Shown one piece after another: positions 1-13,100 of a DNA stretch of 44,625 nt (its first letter is position 1; the number at the start of each line of letters is the position of its first letter). The notes under the pieces were generated by a model. That model was given only the letters and a program-made list of their open reading frames with translations, had not been told where the DNA came from and made no database searches. Source of the stretch: Pelargonium tetragonum (lineage: Eukaryota; Streptophyta; Magnoliopsida; Geraniales; Geraniaceae); NCBI GenBank assembly GCA_036897445.1, contig JAYMTL010000158.1, positions 1 through 44,625 on the forward strand, written 5' to 3'. The translations under genes were made by a program, and so were the position numbers.

Positions 1-144
1 AGGAACTCTCCTGAAAAGGTTACTCTGCTTCCTAATCCTTGAGATCTAGTTTGATAAAAAAGCTTAAGTTTAAGACTCTATGCTACCTTTTTCTCCTTGA
101 TATATCTTTCTTGATGAAACAGAGGAGACTAGGGAATACTTGAG

Positions 145-158
145 TAACTTCGTTACCT
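145..158 (-). repeat. Dispersed 14-15-mer repeat (AAGGTAACGAAGTTA type)
   Basis: The plus strand reads TAACTTCGTTACCT, the exact reverse complement of AGGTAACGAAGTTA found at 18,614 and 44,428. By composition a given 14-mer should occur by chance far less than once in the window, so three exact copies mark a true repeat family. It is related (12 of 15 positions) to the AAGGTAATGTAATTA type. Confidence 0.6.
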
Positions 159-3100
159 TAACTTACTAATAAAATGGCTTTAATAAAAAATTTTGAGTAT
201 CTCTAACTTATTTGAAATTTAGGAAACTTGACGAATGCTACAGTATAAAAGGGCCCGCTATTTAACAAGCATAACTTAGCTGTGCAAAAGGAAGCCCTAA
301 TTTATTAGGTACACCGGGACTTATAAGGGAAACTTAGTGTTAGTATTACTGGATTTGAGAACCTTTATCTTAGGGAGCTCACTGTATATTAATCTAACAA
401 GTCTAATTAGAATCGACATACGTAATAAAAATAGAGTAATTGAATAATCTCTGGCTTATGCTAGGGGATTACGCCCTTTCTATTCTATTTTAGAGGTATT
501 CCAGGGAAATTCAGTAGGAGGCTCCGACTAGATTCTAAAGGTAGAAAAATAGCGATAAAGAAATTCATGTTGTTGTACCGTAAATATTTTACTTTTTTAA
601 TAAAGAACCAAGTAACAAATTTCTCTGGACTACCCCTTTAATAAAAACCTGGCAGCTCTGACTCTGATTTAGAATAAGCAGCACTATGCTTCTGCGCAAA
701 TTTTGTATTACACCCCTAACTAATTAATGATTTTATAATACTATAGTACTTTCTCTTGTTATTGAGTCTAAGCAAAAAGGTAGGTAGTATAATAATGTGT
801 CCGCCCTCAGAGGGCTCTTATAAGTACCAATTTCCCGGAAACCCTGTACACCTTTAGATAGAAAGTCTTCCTTTTATAAATAAGTAACCCCCGCTTTGGA
901 GAGGTAATTTTAGGTTGAATACTAGAATACAAACACTACGCCATTTCACTAAATAGTTATCCCTTTTGAGTCCTTAATAGCACTGAATTTCAGGTTTTAC
1001 CTAACACAATAAAATTTCTTATTCTCGATTATATAAACGACTACAAAAAAGGACTGTCACGATTAAGAACTTGTTACAGCCTAACTTCGACAAAAAACTA
1101 AAACTTAAGTATTTCCAAAGAAAAGGCCTATGCCCTCTCTTCTGACTCCGCCTCGTTTAGCTACTTATTTGTTTCGTTTTGACTTATTGTATCTATGGAC
1201 CTGCTAAGGACCCTTAGGATATTCTATAACTCGTTAAGATAACGTGCCTGCGAAGATATCCAGGGGAACTGAGACAAAGAACTACCCTTTGTTTTAGGAC
1301 AATTTGAGACTTTATAACATTTGAGTGGCAGATAATAAGAATCCAAATAAACCCCAAGAATCGAACTGCATCTAACAAGGGATACTCCTGGAATAGAGAT
1401 TGCAAACTATCAAATAGGGAGCTCCATTAAGTAAGAATAAAATAGCCTAAAACTCTTGAAAGGGGTACTCATTCCAAATAAACGCGTAGCTAAAGACTCA
1501 GCAATTTAAGTAGAAAACCCGGAAATGCAAGATACCAAAAAGCTTATAAATCAGGAAAAATGGAATCCGTAAGATAAAGCTGCCTTAATAAATCTTAAGA
1601 ATAGATTTTCTTAAAATTCATTATAGACAGAAGTTCTTCTTTCAAGTTATAGAGTACTCTAGTTTTCGTTTGAATTGGAAAAGTTTTATTAAGCAAGTTA
1701 AGTCTAAATTATAGGAATACTCAGCCTATTGTATTTCTTATTAAAGTTAGATAAAAGTCAAAGTAGGTAGCTTATGTCTTTTCTTTTTAGAGGCTTTTTC
1801 CTTCTATTGTAAGGGGTCGGGCTTGTTCCATTACAAGCATAACTAACTAGAGCAGCACTCAGGCTTACTTCTAAAAAAAGTTCTTCCCATTCTTAGGATT
1901 TGCGGGACCTTAATATAAACAAGAATATTGAAAGCGTAACAAAAAGGGGAGGAAACCTTAGAAGGTTCCACTTTGATTACTGAGAGATTAAGCCTAAATA
2001 AGGGTAAGCTTTGAAATCTAATAAGAATGAGAAAATTAAGATTAAATATTTGCACCCCCTTGTAATGTAATATTAATCCATCTGTAACTATCTATATCCT
2101 TATATTTAAAGAAAAAAGATAGTCCTACTACAAATCCTGCGCCAAGATTCCTTAGCTTTACACCCATAACCATAGCATAAGCAGAATCTTGGACCTATTG
2201 TATAGAATTATAGGCCAGGCTTGAGAAAGGCTATAATAATATGAAAAGCCTTTTAAATTGTCCAATTTTTATTGTCGCCTAGCTAATTATGAAATAGTGT
2301 ACTCCTTAATTTCTTTTTGGTCGGTACCCTTTAGACAAGAGTACTTGATTTTATATAATCTTCTTTGCTAATGGGACTTATAGTATAGATGATTTTCTCT
2401 TAAAGGCATCTAGCATTCGAGACCAAAACGAGGACAGAAGGAAATACAACACAGTATATAATTGAGACCCGCAAGTTGCGAGCTTTGAAAGAAATCCTCA
2501 AGTGGTTTACGAGTTAAAGGCAGACATATGCCCATGGCTTCTCAAGTATCTTTTTTTTTAGATTAAAGAGTTTTACTTATCGGGTTTCATTTTTAGTAAT
2601 GTAGATTCTGGGTGTAAGAGAGTTAGTAGTTTTAATGTTTCTCTGTAGCGTTTATTCTTTGTTGACTGGTCCGAGACTAAACTAAGCTTTTCCTATGACG
2701 GCACAGGCTCCCTAAACTAGTTAAATCTTGTTCTTCATTTCTAGAGGGTACTCAGTTTCTATCTTATACAATTATCATTTATAACTTAATTAACCTTTTT
2801 TCGTATATTTAAGTAAGCAAAACCGAAGATATTGGTAGTCAATTTCCTTTAATTGAACTCTGATGCTAGTTCTGGCAATGCTGTAAATCCGTCGTCTTCT
2901 ATAACTTAAAAAGTCCCCTGGCAAACTCTATTACAAAAAGGGTCTCTAGTGTGGGTATATCTACTTAATGGAATAGGAACCGGTCTTTTTAACTTTATTA
3001 ATTTGATTAAACTACAAGGAAAAGTTCTTTTAGGAACTTCTGAAGAGGAAAAAATCTCAAGGTTTTTTGTTCCCTTAGGATGGGTTCCGAAAATTGTAAA

Positions 3101-4097
3101 CTAATACTAGTATATAAATCTGTTTAATAAAGAAAGAGGTTCTATACTTAAAAGAAATACAATCCCAAAAGCTCAAATTACTTAGAAATACTCGAGTCAA
3201 AAGAGCACAATACATTCAAGTACAATTCAATCTAATAAGATTGCCGCAAAACCTAAAAAAGCAGTCCTCTTGTTTCACTGAGCGAATTTTAGGATATCCA
3301 AAGACACTTTGACCAAGTAGAGCAATCTTATCCGGAAAAAAATTAGAAAGAAATTAATTACAAAAACTAAAGCAATCGGAAAAGGCTCCACGGTAAATGT
3401 AAAGGAAAACACAAGTTTCTTTGACGCTTAGTCCTATAGTAATCCATCAAGCACAGGACAAGAAACAACTCCTTTTTTGTTGATGAAGAATAGAGAGGGG
3501 TATAAGAATACACGAGTCTTTTTTAGTTAACTGGGTAACTTTTCCCTTTTTTTGTGTTCGGTAAAAAAAGAGGGTTCCTCTTGAAAAAGGTATTTTCTGA
3601 TTTATACTTATTAATTACCCTTCATTTTATAATATAGTAAAAACACAGTTTAGCTTTAGAGCTGTTGTTTTTATACTTAATGCCTTATTCTTTTCCTATA
3701 GTTAGTATATCTTGTTCCTTAACGAGGATATTTCACCTCCTAATTGAATTGACGTAAACAATATTGGGCAGGGATTCCTGTGTTAATTTCATCTCATAAA
3801 TAATAAATAGCTTGCTCTTATTTAAATTCCTTACAAATACAAAAAGCTTTCTTCCTTTCTTATCTAAAAAAGATTGAGAAAAACTTAGAAGGGGGTTCTC
3901 GGGAGTTGGGGTCTACTTTCATAAATGTACTAACTACTCTTCCTTAGGCCATTACTATCAGTTGGATTGCAGCTAATTGAATCAAACAAGTTTTCCTTTG
4001 TTTTATAAGGTGGTTGGTATAGGAGCAGGTAATGCAATTAAGTATAAGACCTTATTAAGAGCTTTTCCTCTTCTTTTAGTTTTTTGTTTAGTAAATA

Positions 4098-4114
4098 TAG
4101 GAGAGCCTATAAAC
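4098..4114 (+). repeat. Dispersed repeat, copy A (TAGGAGAGCC type)
   Basis: Reads TAGGAGAGCCTATAAAC and matches 6115-6132 (TAGGAGAGCCCTATAAAC) apart from one inserted C. It is a longer conserved version of the GAGAGCCC cluster that also appears near 4829, 6946 and 7113, without the flanking match. Confidence 0.45.
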
Positions 4115-6114
4115 CCTCAATTACTAAGAGCTAATAGTAAACCCTGAAACAGGACTCCCTTTGAAATACTAGAAAGTAGTTTCACCACAGTCTTAATCAT
4201 TAACTTCTGAAAAGAGTGTCCTATTACAATAAACAGAAGAGTCTTAATCTCAGTTGGTGAAGCAAAAAAGGAAGGGGGTTCTTATACTATACAACTTGAG
4301 TAAACAAGGTTTGAAAAATCTCAATATAAACAAAGGACCTAGGTATACAGCACACTTAAATAAAACTGTGGTAAGGCTGTAAGAAACAAAATGAATAATA
4401 AGAAGCGCTCCGGGTCTTAAAAAGTAATTGACACAGGAAACCGATAACTAAGGGAACCCCTAAAATTTAATGAAAGTTACAAGATATAAGAAGCAACGTT
4501 GTTAGTTTAAACTGAGGGGAAACTCCGAGGCATTTAAGGCCCCCCTTGATTGATATAGAGCAAATCCTCATTCTAAAGTCCTTTTTATTAAAATTTTCTT
4601 TCGTTTAACCTGCTTTCTAGGCCCCATTTTATAACATTTGTGTCAAGTAGGTAAAGTCCTTAAGTTTTTACTAAATACAAACTAAACGGGCACCCTTGGT
4701 GTATATGTATAACTCTAAACTAATATAGTATAAGAAGGGCGAATCCTGTAGGATAAAGAAAGAGCTTTAAAGTGGCAAATAAATCTCGCAGTTTTTACTT
4801 AATCCCAACGAAATTCAGATTTAAAAAGAGAGCCCTTTTTTATACTTTTTATAACTCTCTTTAAAGACCTCTCTGGGAATCCTAGTAATTGCATACAGGT
4901 GTTAGCTCTTTAGACCCTTTCTATTTATTTATAGTAGGGAAGCTTTAGCACTGCTTACTTAGGACAAGCTTCTAAGACAACTATTATTAATGCATACCCT
5001 GCTCTTTATTCTTAAATCCTTCATGGCGGGCAATATGCAGAGGTATACAGACTCAGTTGCTTTAATTATTTATATATACGGGAGGAAGTGCTTTTAGTTT
5101 ACGGGCCCCTCCTAACGCTTCATTTTTATCTTACAAATCGTGATAGTAGTATTGAGCAGGTTTTGGCTATAAATTAGACTTTAAAATTTAGGGAGAAGTT
5201 TTTGGACTAGACAAAGTTAACTCATATTTTTAGTGGATTCCCCGAATCAGGAAGCCTTGCTATGTACTAAAAAGATATTCTTTGAAGGATATTCTGTACA
5301 GGATAAAAAGAAGAATTAGGAACCCCTAACCTATGAAAAAGCAGGATCCCAATAGAAACTTCTTAGAATTCTCCCGGTATTTTCCTTACTGAATTAAATG
5401 GCGTTCTCGGCGCAAGACGGTTGCCGAACAATCTATAGGAGATAAGAAGGACAAAAGGAGGGTCCTGGTTTTGAAAACTGTTAGCATAACGAAGCCCTAA
5501 TCCTGAGGGGTACTATAATTTATACTTATCTACTTAATTTAACAGGAATTTCCATTTCATTGAACCTTTATTAAGCTATCCTCACTCCTCAAAAGGACTT
5601 TTTCCATTTACTCCAAGAGTTCCTACCTCGATCCAGAAAAGAAATAAGAAGCCCGGATAGGGAGGATCCCGCTAAATAAGGAAACTTTATAAAAAATCCC
5701 AAGAAGTTTTAAGACAAGTTTGAACTCTTATAACCCTTTAAGGCGAAGCTTATCCACCTGCATTCGAGCTAGTGGCGCTCATTCCCTATAATACCTCATC
5801 TTGGATTTAGAATTCTTCTTTATAAGCAAAATCATCCCCTTTTGGGTTTTTTATCCTCTAAGGGCTCCTTTTATATCTGTAATAAATAAACATTGCTAGC
5901 CAAGAAGTATTCAGAGTTTCCTGCCTTAGTTCGTGGGCACAGGTATCGAAGATATTTACAATTCGATTGTAGGGCCCTTTCCGTGCGATTTCAGATTAAA
6001 ATCCCCTTTTCGAAAACTAACAAAACAAGTTTTAAGTTTTTAAGAAATTAGAGTATACTTTCAGACAGTATATATTTTTAGGTTTCCCTTTTGTTAGTTT
6101 CAAATTTGTACGTT

Positions 6115-6132
6115 TAGGAGAGCCCTATAAAC
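6115..6132 (+). repeat. Dispersed repeat, copy B (TAGGAGAGCC type)
   Basis: Reads TAGGAGAGCCCTATAAAC, the partner of 4098-4114 with one extra C in the cluster. It shows that at least some GC clusters carry conserved flanks and so are copied units rather than chance knots. Confidence 0.45.
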
Positions 6133-7706
6133 TAATCTTGGCCTTTAAGTCTTGGATATTTCCTGAGATAGAAAATACCTTTTTAACCCTTTTTTAAGGT
6201 TTGACAAGTATTAGGATCTTATTTTAGAGGAGAGCCTGAGTAAAGTCAGTTTTACATCATAAAGACTTTCAAAGTTGCTAGGGTAGTTTTGAGCTACTCA
6301 ACTTAGTGTTAACAAGAGTCATTATAAGGGGTCTAAGAAAAAAGGAGACAGGTAAACAATTGCAAGCTTCTAAAATCTTTACCTACGATTTTCCTGGGCT
6401 TTCCTCTAATTCTTGGTAATTAATAAGGCCGCTTGTTCCTGCTTTCCGTATAGTTATTTAAGTTAAGAGCTTAGTCATCTAAGATATGGAATTTAGAAAA
6501 CAAATGAGTCGTCTTTTCTTACTTTGCTAATCCGAGCAGATGTAGTCTATAAACAAGGAATTGGGATTCTGGTAATACTAAGACAAGGTTTTCCCGCCCT
6601 TTTTGAAAGTATTCGTCCTTATAAAATATCTAGGAGTCTTTTTATTCCTGAATTTCAAGGTTAAAGTCGCTATTAAAGTTAAAGGGAATTCCTCTTTCTT
6701 CTAAATCTAAAACACGGAATATTTAAGGAATAGACTTTCCCGTATCCCTTTTTCTATAAGGACTAGGCAGGCTAGTTAACGAAGAGCAAGACTCTATATT
6801 TCTAAACTAATCTTAAGTCAAGGGTCGGTAAAAAGAGTAAGAGCCCCAGAAATAGGGTAGGTTTTCTTTTACTTTTAGGTACGTACGGGCGGATAAATTC
6901 TAGCACTTAAAATTCCATATAATTAGGTACCGCCAGGAAAGAGAGCCCTACTCTAGAAAGTGTAAAATAGAAAAGTACTCCTTTAAAAATGACTTATGAG
7001 AAACTTAGAACTTTGAAGTATATGGTCTTAAGCCTACGCTTTTGCCTTCCATGATGTAATATTATACCCTTAAGGGGTTCAAATAGAAAGATTAAGCATA
7101 CGAATAAAATAAAAGAGAGCCTAAGTCTTGGAGAACCTCTTAAGAGAAAAGTCTCTGTGCCTGGTTATACTAGTATTACATCTAGGAAAATATTTAAAGG
7201 TTTTAACAAAAAACTGCGGATCCTAAGAATACCCTTTTATGAAAGAAAATTGAGACTTTTTGGCAAATAAGCTGTAGCTGTTACTAGAACAAGTAAATAA
7301 TTTTATACATACGGCTCTCTTCAGTATTGAGTAGAGTAGACACCCCGTTATTCTAAAATAAGTTATAATAAAGGACCCTTTTTAAGCTATCGAGTTACTT
7401 CTTTTTTACAATCTTAGAGTTAGAGCAAGGCCCTCTCTTCATAAGCAGTAGTAGTTTTCAAAGGGAACTCTAGATTCTATACTTAAAATAAAAGTCTCAT
7501 TTTAAAAACCCTTTTCGCCGAATTCCTTAACTTCCAATAAAGTATCAGGAACCCTGTATACCAGAAAAACCCAACTTTACTCTTTTATCTTAGGAAGACT
7601 TTTAAGTCTTGGTCCAGGTTAAGCATTGCCTATTAAAAACGCAACTTTCTAATTTCTAATAACTAATAAGTAGTACAAAACCCTTTTTTAGTTAACCGGG
7701 ACACCT

Positions 7707-7721
7707 TAATTACATTACCTT
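7707..7721 (-). repeat. Dispersed 15-mer repeat (AAGGTAATGTAATTA type)
   Basis: The plus strand reads TAATTACATTACCTT, identical to 32,238-32,252, 32,921-32,935 and 40,566-40,580. The match with the 40.6 kb copy extends to 17 bases (CTTAATTACATTACCTT). The role is unknown; a processing, promoter or recombination signal is possible. Confidence 0.6.
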
Positions 7722-8819
7722 GACAGAAAAAAATCACTGTTAAAAAATTTCTCAAGCCTTTGCGTATTACTTTCAAGAATCCCTTATGTCACTAGTTGCT
7801 TATATTAATAAAAAATCTTTAAATACAGAACTTTGACCATAAAAAGACTACGAAAATCCTTTTTGACTCCAAACGTTACTAAAATATCTTGCTTGTAGGA
7901 AAAAGCTCTTTAAATTCGATAAATAGAAATGCAAACTCCTTAATCCAAAGCAGAATTTTTGTTCCTTTATAAACATGTAAGTATTCTATCCTCTGTACTA
8001 GCTTGTGTTAGGCAGAGTTAGCAAATAACCTATAAAATTTTTGAACCCCTCACGCACTCTTGGAAGGCCCAGGGATCCCTGTCAACTAAAATAAGTTCTC
8101 GTGGAATGCTTTGTTGTAGGATGTAATTTCTTTGTCAGACAAGTGTATTACTCTTTTTAGTAATCATAAAGTAAAGCTCTGGTCTAACTTCAGTAATCCC
8201 CTTATCAACCTAAGTCTCAAATAGATTGTTATTAAGTATATATTCGAAGTTAAAGGACCCCGTTCGACAACCGCTAAGGAAATACTTCTTTATCGTGTTC
8301 GAAGAAGTTTTTCTTTACATAATAAGGGGCCGAATCGTTATGAAATCTACTATAATTAGAAATTAGATTTAAGTTTATGCGGAGCTTCCCTTCCTATATC
8401 GAAAACTACAGGTTATTTTACTGCGCTAATTAAGAGTTTAACCAGTACAGAAGTTTAGTATTTTAGTATAGGGGCATACCTTTTTTTAGTGTTTTATTTA
8501 TTAACTAAGTAGAATTTTAAAGGGACCTCTTGTCTTTCAGATCGGGTATAGTAACCCTTTACAGTTTAGCGTGTTATGTAGCTGGGTGTAAGACATCCGT
8601 TTTTGTAAAATGTAGAATCTTTAAGGGCTACTTTTATCTTCTTCTTTTTCGGATGTGCACCCTTTCCTCTTAATGAGTTTCTCTACGGGTCTTTACTTTT
8701 CACAATATTATAAAATTCAATTACACTTGATAGAAAGTTTATTTTAAATAGGTACTCGCTACAAAGGGGTTCTTATGCCTTTCCTTGTCTGAATGAAAAA
8801 AGGCTGTGCTATCAGGTAT

Positions 8820-8829
8820 GGGGTACCCC
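8820..8829. repeat. Perfect palindromic GC cluster GGGGTACCCC
   Basis: The ten-base perfect palindrome GGGGTACCCC lies in A+T-rich flanks. It is the most symmetrical member of the GC micro-cluster family and suggests that the ancestral core is GGGGNNCCCC. Confidence 0.5.
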
Positions 8830-10085
8830 TTATTATATAAAATACTTGTTCATTTCGAATAGGTTACACAAATTTCATAACTAAAACTCATATGTATTAA
8901 AGCCTAGACCGACAAAAGCTAAATGAAACGATACTCTTTTACAGGCACGAGCCCCTTAACTTAATAAAGAAACAGAACCTAAACCTCTTTTAAAAATTTT
9001 TAGGTGTTCTACACTTTGCCCCCATTTTTAATTCACGAGGAGGGTTGCCCTATGATTCAAAAAATTTCTCAACTCCGTTATAAGCCTGAAAAAGAGCTGA
9101 CTATTGAAATGTCCAGATTTCTTGGATTTTAGTTCCTTTTTAAGAAAGTAGTTAGAAGGCTCCCAGTTATTTTAGAGCTTAGAAATAAGGACCCTCTCTA
9201 AATTTCTTTTTTTATATGAGAACTCCGAAAAAATCTCTAGCAGTTATCTTATCAATAAATTGCAAGTCTCAAACTTCTAAAAGGAATTCTTGCCAGAACC
9301 CTTTTTACATGATAATAAAACAGGACTCAGAATCAATCCAAGGCCAAACGTGTAAAAAAAATTTTTTAGTTTCTTAAATTCTCCAAAAAAGTAAACTCCT
9401 CGATACAGAAAAGGAATTCCATGCTAAAGATTCCGGAGATTTAACTGGAATGCTTGAAATTATTTTAAGTAAAAGTAGCCTTTAAGGGAAGAAGTTCTAA
9501 TAACAAAAAAGGGGGTTCACTTATCCAAGTCTAGAAAGGAATTGTTCCGGGCTTTTTTTGAATCTAAAATTTCTTAATAAATATTCTGAAAAGTGCTGCG
9601 CAAAGGCTTCTTAACCCAATTGGGTAAAATCTGAGTAAAATCGGGTAGAGACTTTTACGTAATATAGTACTTTCTTTTATATCTTGAAATCATTTATAAA
9701 CTTAAGAGAGATTTTACGTCTGTTTGGTAAGTATTTCAGAATTAGCCCCAGATTTAGATAGAATAAGTGGAATCTTATATTGCAGTACTCTTTCTTTGTA
9801 GGAGCCCCCTATGTTTAATTCAAATTTTTCTCAGTAACTCTTAACCGGCGTAGGCATAGATACAAACTTGCGGGGTTTTTTTAACTTAGTGCTTAAAAGC
9901 AATAGAAATCCCTCAGAGTAGCAGGGTTTTTGTTCTAAGAGCTCTTTCCAGTCGAAGCGAAAACAGATACAGCAACTTATATACATTTTCTACTTACGAG
10001 GTTCAAGACAAGAAGGGCTTCTAAAGAATTTCATTAATATTATTAAGTATAAGGATAAGGGCCTTCCTCTAAGAAAAAGCAACCC

Positions 10086-10121
10086 CAGTATGACCAGTAT
10101 GAATATGATGAATATGAAAAT
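10086..10121 (+). repeat. Degenerate nonamer tandem repeat
   Basis: Four 9-bp units in a row: CAGTATGAC, CAGTATGAA, TATGATGAA, TATGAAAAT. Read in one frame they would give a Gln/Tyr/Asp/Glu-rich run (QYD QYE YDE YEN). The period is a multiple of three, which fits former coding sequence, but the surrounding frame closes within about 30 codons and no gene can be supported. Confidence 0.4.
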
Positions 10122-13100
10122 CCTTGTCTAAGCTTTAGTCATTCACTGAAAAAAGGGAGAACAAAAGAGGCTATGCAGACTTAGGTTTTGAACGATAAGT
10201 TACCCGACGGAGTGTCCTATTTTCTTAAATTGTTATTGATTACTTAAAGAACGTAGATTACAATTTTAATGCTTTACTTAAGTACGAACTTCATGGATAT
10301 ATCTTGGCTAACACTTTTTAGATCTTTCGAAATAAAGAAAATGACTCATCTGAAAAATGATAGATTTAAGTGGAAATCACATGGTTTACGCTTTTCTAGG
10401 ACTATCCGCGCCGCGTGGTCTTTATATGATATTGGTATCCCTTCCTTAACAGGGGTCATACATAGGCAAGTGTGCGGGAGTACTTCAAATTAAAAAGTAA
10501 AATGAAATTTGAAAGGGGGATTTTACAGGGTTTTATCATTAACTAAAACTGACTTAAATAGGAACCCCCACAAAGTTGTAAAAGGAAGCTTGATAAAATA
10601 GGAAGTTCCGAGATGTTGCTGAAAATATTGTTTCTAATTGCGGGGCATTTAAGTTTTTAAGGAATTAAAGGCATCGTAAGTTACATATATACCGCGTTTC
10701 TTAATCAAGTTTACATCTGGCAAATCAAAAGATATTTGACACGTTGACCAAGGGTTCGAAAGCTTTTAGAAAATTGTCGCAATAAAGCATTTTTTAGCAT
10801 TCACTTAATAAAATCTTCTTTTATTTCTTAGTTATAAGATCAACCCTTAGAAAGATAGTAAAAAGCGCATTCATTTAGCTAGCAACTACCTACCGGAGAC
10901 TCTGGGAAGTCCTTGTTAGAACATTTATTGTCGGGGTACTTAGCCTGGAATCCCGTTGAAGCTAAAATCTTTCCTGCAAAAAAACTATCCCTATTACTCA
11001 ATAACAAAAATAAGTACAGAAAAAGGTGTGTACCTTAATAACAAACTTAAGTTCCCTTTCGGGAGAGTCCTAGGAGTGTGAATATGTTTTCTATTGGAAT
11101 TTAGAAGAAGATTTTTCTGCATTTCAGAATATAAATTTCAAACTTGGTTGGACACTTTTTGTACCTCGTAAACTTGCGATTTTTTCATATAGATAACCTG
11201 CTCAGGTTCGGGAGCTCCTTTTACTTATTCTTTAGTCGAATTTGAGATAAAAAGCTTCAACCCTTAGCTGACTTTCATATGCTTTTTTTGTCTAATCCGC
11301 TATTAAGGGTAATCTAGCCTTAAGAAGACTTTTTTACCCTTGTAGCTGTTTTGCTTTCAGGGAAGACCTAATACTTGGAAAGGAGGGATACCTCTTTAAA
11401 ATCAGTTGAATAAATTTTAAATAGATACGTATAAAGTTATAGGGTAGTGGTTTTTGGTAAATCCTAATAGTTAGCATAGTTAGCAAGTAGCATAGTTTTT
11501 TCCTATGAGTTAGGGGTTCTTATTTCCGCTTTTGGGTACTACCCTTTTTTAGAGTTCCAATTCCATTTAGTGAGTAAAAAAAAAGCTCAACCGCTAAATT
11601 CTACTTTCTAGCAACTGTATTAGAAAGAGTATGACCCGCAGAATCTTGCAATTGCAAAAGAGATTCCCTTTTGTGGATCTAGGAAAAGCGCTATTTTTGA
11701 GGCTCTCTATTAACCAGTATCACGTAATTTATAGGATTCGAACCAACGAATTTTGGATTTTTGATTTCACAAGAGAAAGTAAAGAGTTAAGATTTATGCT
11801 TTTTATAAGAGCTTCCTTTCAATAAAGACTTCCATAATACAAGAGTGACGCGTAATTAAAAATCAGTGTTATACTGAGCATTTCTTTTAATAGGGGCTCT
11901 TAAAGGAGTTGTACTCATCTAACTTTTCTAACTTAGGGCTATAAATTGCATACAAACTAAAGTTATGTTTTCGTAATAATTTTCTCTTATCTCTTATATA
12001 TGGGGGTCCCGCACAAGGTCTATTGTTTGTTCCAAGGTTTACTTGGTGCCCTGAAGTCTTTAATAGTTCTATTTATAGAATTCAAAGGGTGCCTGCAAAT
12101 AGTCCGTGCATTGAGTGTCCAGATCTTATTATTCTAAATCTTATATCTTTAAAGTTTTTTATCAATATAGCTTTGACTTCCAAAAGTAGGCTAAGAGACT
12201 CTCCCACTTTTAGTATAGAGTTAAGTTAACAAAGAATTAGCTACGCGGAATTACGCGGGATTTTACTAGAGGGTCTAATATTTATCAAATAAAGTCAAAC
12301 CTTTGATAAAAGATAATTCAAATTTGATTCGCTATAATAAAGTCAGTACAACACCCCCTTAAATTTAAGCGATTCCAGTTACAGGGTTCGAATAAGGGGT
12401 ACGGGGAATTACTTAGGTATAGCAATATCATACAAACGAATTTTCTACTTGTACTAATATCTTAAATAAAGCTTCTGAGTAGCCTCATTAAAAATACGGG
12501 TGTTCTTCTATATGAATTATCTTCACAAGAAAGTCTGAGGTCCTACTATCACTTAGATTACCCCTATCCTGAAAAAGAAGTTTAAATGTTGTCGAGTTAA
12601 CTATTTTCAAAGGGATCCGCCTTATTATACAAAGGCAAGGAAAGTGCAAATGTCCACCTTTAGAATATTTGAGCAAAGGCACTTTTTGGCAGTAAAAACT
12701 TATTATGAGCTTTCCCTTTAAGCGTGCGTAGGGTTTTTCCGGGATACAAGCCCCTCATTTAATTGGGGAATAAAGTAGGTGGAGAATCCAGTAAGTTAGA
12801 CTTTGATTTACAAATGTCCCAGACGTTATACTCATATAGAAAGTGAAATTCCTTAAAATGTAAAATATCCGTGGAATTTGGGCTATAATAAAGGGGTCAT
12901 TCTTGAGATCTCACTTCTTCTGAAATATCTTACAATAGCTCAAATGAAAGAAAATCTAAGGTTTTACTAGTACTTTATTACAAAAGAAGGAGCTCTACTT
13001 CCTTGAAACTTTAATTAAAGGGGAACACTTCGACTGCATCACGATTTTTATACCTCCTGTTAGGAAACTTCTCAAACAAGCTCTAACGATCTTGCCTTAT

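Noticed and set aside
3740-3760. GAATTGACG, a word of the small-subunit rRNA GGAATTGACGG
   Set aside because: A nine-base A+T-rich match is expected about 0.3 times by chance, and the flanks differ.
8680-8710. Minus-strand GTAAAGACCCGTAGAG resembling the large-subunit AAAGACCC region
   Set aside because: Only eight to nine bases match and the flanks do not; it is expected by chance.
11725-11770. GGATTCGAACC, the complement of a tRNA T-arm
   Set aside because: The T-stem pairs at only about three positions and no acceptor or anticodon arm could be placed on the minus strand.
12375-12400. GGGTTCGAAT, T-loop-like string on the plus strand
   Set aside because: The bases after the loop cannot pair with those before it and no cloverleaf fits.
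13025-13045. CGACTGCATCACGA, similar to the second leader block
   Set aside because: It needs a three-base insertion to align, the first block is absent, and it lies in background DNA.
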